A DNA stretch of 8,273 nucleotides from JANPEF01 sp046596055 (GTDB lineage Bacteria; Eisenbacteria; RBG-16-71-46; DASYSL01), in NCBI GenBank assembly GCA_046596055.1, contig JBKJNH010000038.1, positions 1-8,273 of the forward strand. The letters are read 5' to 3'. The notes beneath the pieces were generated by a model. That model saw only the letters and a list, made by a program, of their open reading frames with translations. It was not told where the DNA came from and made no database searches. Below, piece by piece: positions 5,766 to 8,273 of the stretch. Position 1 is the first letter of the stretch. Each line of letters begins with the position of its first letter. A program made the position numbers and the translations under genes.

Positions 5766-6845
5766 ATGAGCCGACTTCGCACCTCGCTCCATCAGATCCG
5801 CGGCCCCGTGCTCGGCGCTTGCCTGCTCGCCTCCGGCGTTGTTCTGGCCGCGGTCACCGCCCGCTCTTCCGGGCAGGCGCTCGGATGGGCGCCGCTGGGC
5901 TTCGCCGGCTATGAGTTCACGACGCTCGTGTCGCCCCCGGGCAACGCGTGCGTCGTGGCGTGGACCGGGCTCAACAACGGTGGCCTCGGCGTGTCGACCG
6001 ATTGCGGCGACCAGTACGCTCGGCTGTTCCTGCCCTCGGCCCACGACGTGACGGCGCAGAACGAGAACGTCGGCTACGTCGCCGCGGGCACGCTGGGCAT
6101 GGTCAAGACGATCGACACCGGAACGAACTGGTATCCGATCAACGACGGGCTGCCGATGAGTGGTCGCGACGCACGCGCCGTCATCCTCCACGTCGCGAAG
6201 CCCGAGTCGGTGTTCTGCGCGCTCTACGGCGCGGGCGTGTTCGTCGGCGGCCCGAAGGCAGCGCTCAACGACACGATCCGCTGGGAGGGCATGAACGCCG
6301 GGCTCAGCGACCTGCGCGTGCGCGCGCTGGCGCGCGTGCGCGGCGGCACATTCTTCGTCGCCGGCACCGACGGCGGCATCGAGCGCTGGGCCAACGGCGC
6401 CTGGACGTCGGTCGCGCCGGGCGTCATCGCCAACGCGGTCGTGATCGCGGCAAGCGACTCGAACCTGGTCTACGCCGCGACCGAGAGTGGCGTCTATCGC
6501 AGCACCAACCAGGGGCTGTCGTGGTTCCCGTCGTCGACGGGACTGCCGGCCGTGCCGGTCAACGACATCACGCGCCGCACCGACGGACTGCCCGTGCTGT
6601 ACGCGGGTACGCGCGGACAGGGCGTGTGGGAGAGCGTCGACGGCGGCGCCAACTGGCGGAAGTTCGGCCCCGACCTGGTCGGGGACAACGACGTGCGCGC
6701 CGTCCTGTGCACCGTTGGCGCGGCCGCGGCGGACTCTGCGATGGTGTTCGCGGGCACCCGCGCGAACGGGTTGTTCCGCGCGGAGTACTCGACGCCCGTG
6801 GCGCCCACGTCGTGGGGCCGCGTGAAGGACGCCTACCGGCGGTAG
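5766..6845 (+). CDS. Secreted BNR-repeat (sialidase/sortilin/Ycf48-type fold) beta-propeller protein of unknown function
   Basis: 359 residues, with GGGAG at 5754-5758 seven bases before the ATG. Residues 1-32 form an export signal: basic residues R3, R5 and R12, a hydrophobic stretch VLGACLLASGVVLAAV, and likely cleavage near VTA. Cys19 sits inside the hydrophobic core, so a lipoprotein is unlikely. Four Asp-box/BNR-type repeats are visible: STDCGDQY (77-84), KTIDTGTNW (114-122), RSTNQGLSW (245-253) and ESVDGGANW (289-297), each preceded by a 'G-V/M-W/Y/V' strand. The catalytic arginine triad of sialidases is not evident, so a structural or binding propeller is likelier than an enzyme. The tail STPVAPTSWGRVKDAYRR (342-359) follows the last blade and may be a short sorting or anchoring signal. 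The gene lies 78 bases after the B12-unit propeller gene and could belong to the same transcript, but nothing in it indicates cobalamin. Confidence 0.8.
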   Translation: MSRLRTSLHQIRGPVLGACLLASGVVLAAVTARSSGQALGWAPLGFAGYEFTTLVSPPGNACVVAWTGLNNGGLGVSTDCGDQYARLFLPSAHDVTAQNENVGYVAAGTLGMVKTIDTGTNWYPINDGLPMSGRDARAVILHVAKPESVFCALYGAGVFVGGPKAALNDTIRWEGMNAGLSDLRVRALARVRGGTFFVAGTDGGIERWANGAWTSVAPGVIANAVVIAASDSNLVYAATESGVYRSTNQGLSWFPSSTGLPAVPVNDITRRTDGLPVLYAGTRGQGVWESVDGGANWRKFGPDLVGDNDVRAVLCTVGAAAADSAMVFAGTRANGLFRAEYSTPVAPTSWGRVKDAYRR

Positions 6846-6865
6846 ATTTCCCCGGGCCGATTCAA

Positions 6866-6911
6866 GTGGCGAAGTGTTGACAGAAACGCATAAACATCTA
6901 CACTTCGCCAC
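6866..6911. promoter_or_regulatory. Inverted-repeat operator of the abiE operon
   Basis: A perfect 12-bp inverted repeat, GTGGCGAAGTGT (6866-6877) and ACACTTCGCCAC (6900-6911), is separated by 22 bases. The arms touch the first base of the -35 and cover nearly all of the -10 of the promoter between them. This is the geometry expected for an AbiEi autorepressor binding site, since AbiEi antitoxins are known to bind inverted repeats in their own promoter. Binding here is inferred from position and symmetry. Confidence 0.7.
6877..6904 (+). promoter_or_regulatory. Promoter of the abiE toxin-antitoxin operon
   Basis: A perfect TTGACA -35 (6877-6882), a 16-base spacer, and TACACT (6899-6904, 4 of 6 matches, including the key first two bases and the last T) form a sigma-70-type promoter. 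The predicted start is 6911-6912, on or one base before the A of the antitoxin ATG. Confidence 0.65.
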
Positions 6912-7520
6912 ATGCCCTCCACGACTGATCGGGATCGAACGCTCAGACTCGCCCGCCGCCGCCAGGGCGTGCGCGCACGGGACCTCACGGAGCGCGGGAT
7001 TCATCGACAGGTTCTCAGTCGCCTGGTCGAGAGCGAGGAGCTCGAGAGAGTGGCCCGCGGCGTCTACCGGATCCCGGCCCGCCCGATGACGGAATATCAC
7101 GGCCTCGCCCTCGTGGGGGCAGCCGTCCCACGTGGCGTGGTGTGCCTGCTCTCCGCCCTGCGCTTCCACGGCATCGGAACCCAGCTTCCATCGGAAGTCT
7201 GGATCGCCATCGACCGTCGTGCCCGTCGGCCGGAGCCGAAGTACCCACGGCTGCGGGTCGTTCGATTCACCGGCGCCGCTCTCACCGAAGGCTTCCGCGT
7301 GCATCGGCTGGAAGGTCAGGCGGTGTGCATCTACGGAGTTGCGAAGACGCTCGCGGACTGCTTCAAGTACCGGAACAAGATCGGTCTCGATGTCGCTCTG
7401 GAGGCCCTTCGGGAGGCGTGGCGCAGCCGGCGGTTCACCATGGACGAACTCGATCACTACGCCGGGATCTGTCGCGTGCGGCGCGTCATGCGTCCTTACC
7501 TCGAGGCGCTCTCCGGGTGA
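6912..7520 (+). CDS. abiEi: AbiEi-family antitoxin (type IV TA-type, autoregulatory)
   Basis: 202 residues. Residues 8-56 are the N-terminal winged-helix DNA-binding domain of AbiEi antitoxins: LARRRQGVRARDLTERGIHR, then VLSRLVESEELERVARGVYR and IP. The wing motif 'G-V-Y-R-I/L-P' (50-55) is diagnostic. Residues 60-200 form the C-terminal antitoxin domain, with VCLLSALRFHGIGTQLPSEV (77-96), then VWIAIDRRARRP, VRFTG (117-121), VCIYGVAKTLADCFKYRNKI (138-157) and GLDVALEALREAW (158-170). The role is to neutralise the AbiEii nucleotidyltransferase toxin and repress the operon. There is no Shine-Dalgarno before the ATG, and the promoter predicts a leaderless mRNA. The next in-frame start (GTG, codon 20) would cut into the winged helix, so 6912 is preferred. 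The stop overlaps the toxin's GTG (GTGA), the usual coupling of this pair. Confidence 0.9.
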   Translation: MPSTTDRDRTLRLARRRQGVRARDLTERGIHRQVLSRLVESEELERVARGVYRIPARPMTEYHGLALVGAAVPRGVVCLLSALRFHGIGTQLPSEVWIAIDRRARRPEPKYPRLRVVRFTGAALTEGFRVHRLEGQAVCIYGVAKTLADCFKYRNKIGLDVALEALREAWRSRRFTMDELDHYAGICRVRRVMRPYLEALSG

Positions 7521-8273
7521 GTGGATCCAGCACCGGCCTCGCCCGGTCCGTCCAGGTTCGGCTCGCCCGGCATGCGCGCGAGATCGGAGTGGACCCGAAC
7601 CTGGTGCTGACGCGCTACGCCGTCGAGCGCTTCCTGTACCGGCTCTCCCGCTCGCCCCACGCCGATCGCTTTGTCCTCAAAGGTGCACTGATGATGCTCG
7701 CGTGGTTGGGGGAGGATCTGCGCCCCACGAGCGACGCCGACCTCCTGGGCTTCGGCGAGCTCACGGAGGTGTCGCTGTCACGAATCCTGAGAGAAATCAT
7801 TGGCGAGGAAGTCGAGCCGGACGCGGTCGAGTTCATTGCGGACTCGATTCGCGTCGAGCCGATTCGACTCGAGGATGACTACGGTGGGTGGCGCGCGATC
7901 CTTCCCGCGCGCGTGGGCGCGGCGCGCCTCACCGTCCAGGTGGACGTCGGGATCGGTGACGTAGTGACGCCGGGCCCTGCCTGGCTCGACTATCCCTCGC
8001 TCCTCGATCAACCGCGGCCGCGGCTCAAGGTCTACCCCAGAGCGACCGTCGTCGCGGAGAAGTTGCACGCCATCGTTCTCTTCGGGACGAGAAACACTCG
8101 AATGAAGGACTACTTCGATCTGCACGCGCTCGCCAGGGAAGGCGCAACCAGCGCGGCCGAGCTCGCCGCTGCAATCTCAGCCACATTTACCCAACGTGCA
8201 ACGCCGATTCCTCCGGACATCCCGGCAGGCTTGGAGGATGTCTTCGCCCGCGATCCCACCGTGCAGGTTCAAT
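7517..8273 (+). CDS. abiEii: AbiEii-family nucleotidyltransferase toxin (partial, 3' end outside window)
   Basis: 252 codons are visible, open to the right edge. A GTG start overlaps the antitoxin stop (GTGA), with GAGG at 7503-7506 ten bases upstream. The AbiEii/MenT-type nucleotidyltransferase signature is intact: FVLKGALMML (52-61), then RPTSDADLLGFG (69-80) with the two metal-binding Asp residues D73 and D75, a core strand LTVQVDVGIGD (138-148), and the C-terminal motif EKLHAIVLFG (181-190) with TRMKDYFDLHAL (194-205) supplying Lys182 and Asp198/Asp201. Toxins of this family transfer nucleotides to RNA targets, such as tRNA in MenT relatives, and arrest growth, giving phage abortive infection or plasmid maintenance. 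Family members are usually around 280-300 residues, so a few dozen are probably missing. No inactivating change is seen. Codons near the end (AGA, ATT, TTT, CAA) are slightly more AT-rich than in upstream genes, which hints at horizontal acquisition but is weak evidence. Confidence 0.92.
   Translation, partial: MSGSSTGLARSVQVRLARHAREIGVDPNLVLTRYAVERFLYRLSRSPHADRFVLKGALMMLAWLGEDLRPTSDADLLGFGELTEVSLSRILREIIGEEVEPDAVEFIADSIRVEPIRLEDDYGGWRAILPARVGAARLTVQVDVGIGDVVTPGPAWLDYPSLLDQPRPRLKVYPRATVVAEKLHAIVLFGTRNTRMKDYFDLHALAREGATSAAELAAAISATFTQRATPIPPDIPAGLEDVFARDPTVQVQ

Noticed and set aside
5780..5830. Lipobox (LGAC) in the BNR protein leader
   Set aside because: Only a handful of hydrophobic residues precede Cys19 and the hydrophobic core continues after it, so signal-peptidase-I cleavage near residue 32 is more likely.
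5682..7457. Minus-strand frame of 591 codons
   Set aside because: It is antisense to two well-supported genes and crosses the abiE operator and promoter. Its His/Arg/Ala/Val-rich content is typical of antisense frames in GC-rich DNA.

Overview
The window is uniformly GC-rich coding DNA with short intergenic gaps. The gene repertoire points to a Gram-negative, outer-membrane-bearing bacterium: a TonB-dependent receptor, and a secreted protein ending in a FlgD-like Ig domain. The second trait is common in high-GC relatives of the FCB group such as Candidatus Eisenbacteria and Gemmatimonadota. No marker gene is present, so the phylum is an inference only.

Layout. (1) Positions 1-918, minus strand: the N-terminal 306 codons of a protein of unknown function with an acidic, disordered tail; it runs off the left edge. 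(2) 919-1268: a non-coding gap between divergent genes. (3) 1269-1754, plus: a small glycine-rich YflT-like stress protein. (4) 1892-5687, plus: a vitamin B12 uptake transcription unit. It has a sigma-70-like promoter, a full cobalamin riboswitch (about 1941-2096), a BtuB-like TonB-dependent receptor (2134-4254) and, overlapping it by one base, a secreted beta-propeller protein with a C-terminal FlgD-like domain (4254-5687). (5) 5766-6845, plus: a secreted BNR-repeat propeller protein, possibly with its own promoter. (6) 6866-8273, plus: an AbiE toxin-antitoxin pair. A perfect 12-bp inverted repeat brackets its promoter, the AbiEi antitoxin is apparently read from a leaderless mRNA, and the AbiEii nucleotidyltransferase toxin is cut by the right edge.

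How the genes work together. In the B12 unit, adenosylcobalamin bound by the riboswitch should shut off synthesis of the receptor and the coupled propeller. The pairing of BtuB with a secreted beta-propeller resembles the BtuB-BtuG complex of Bacteroides. Here, however, the propeller has a signal-peptidase-I leader and a C-terminal FlgD-like domain instead of a lipoprotein anchor. This is the most interesting proposal in the window. In the AbiE module, the operator geometry suggests classical antitoxin autorepression. The long open frames antisense to the real genes are by-products of GC-rich codon use.
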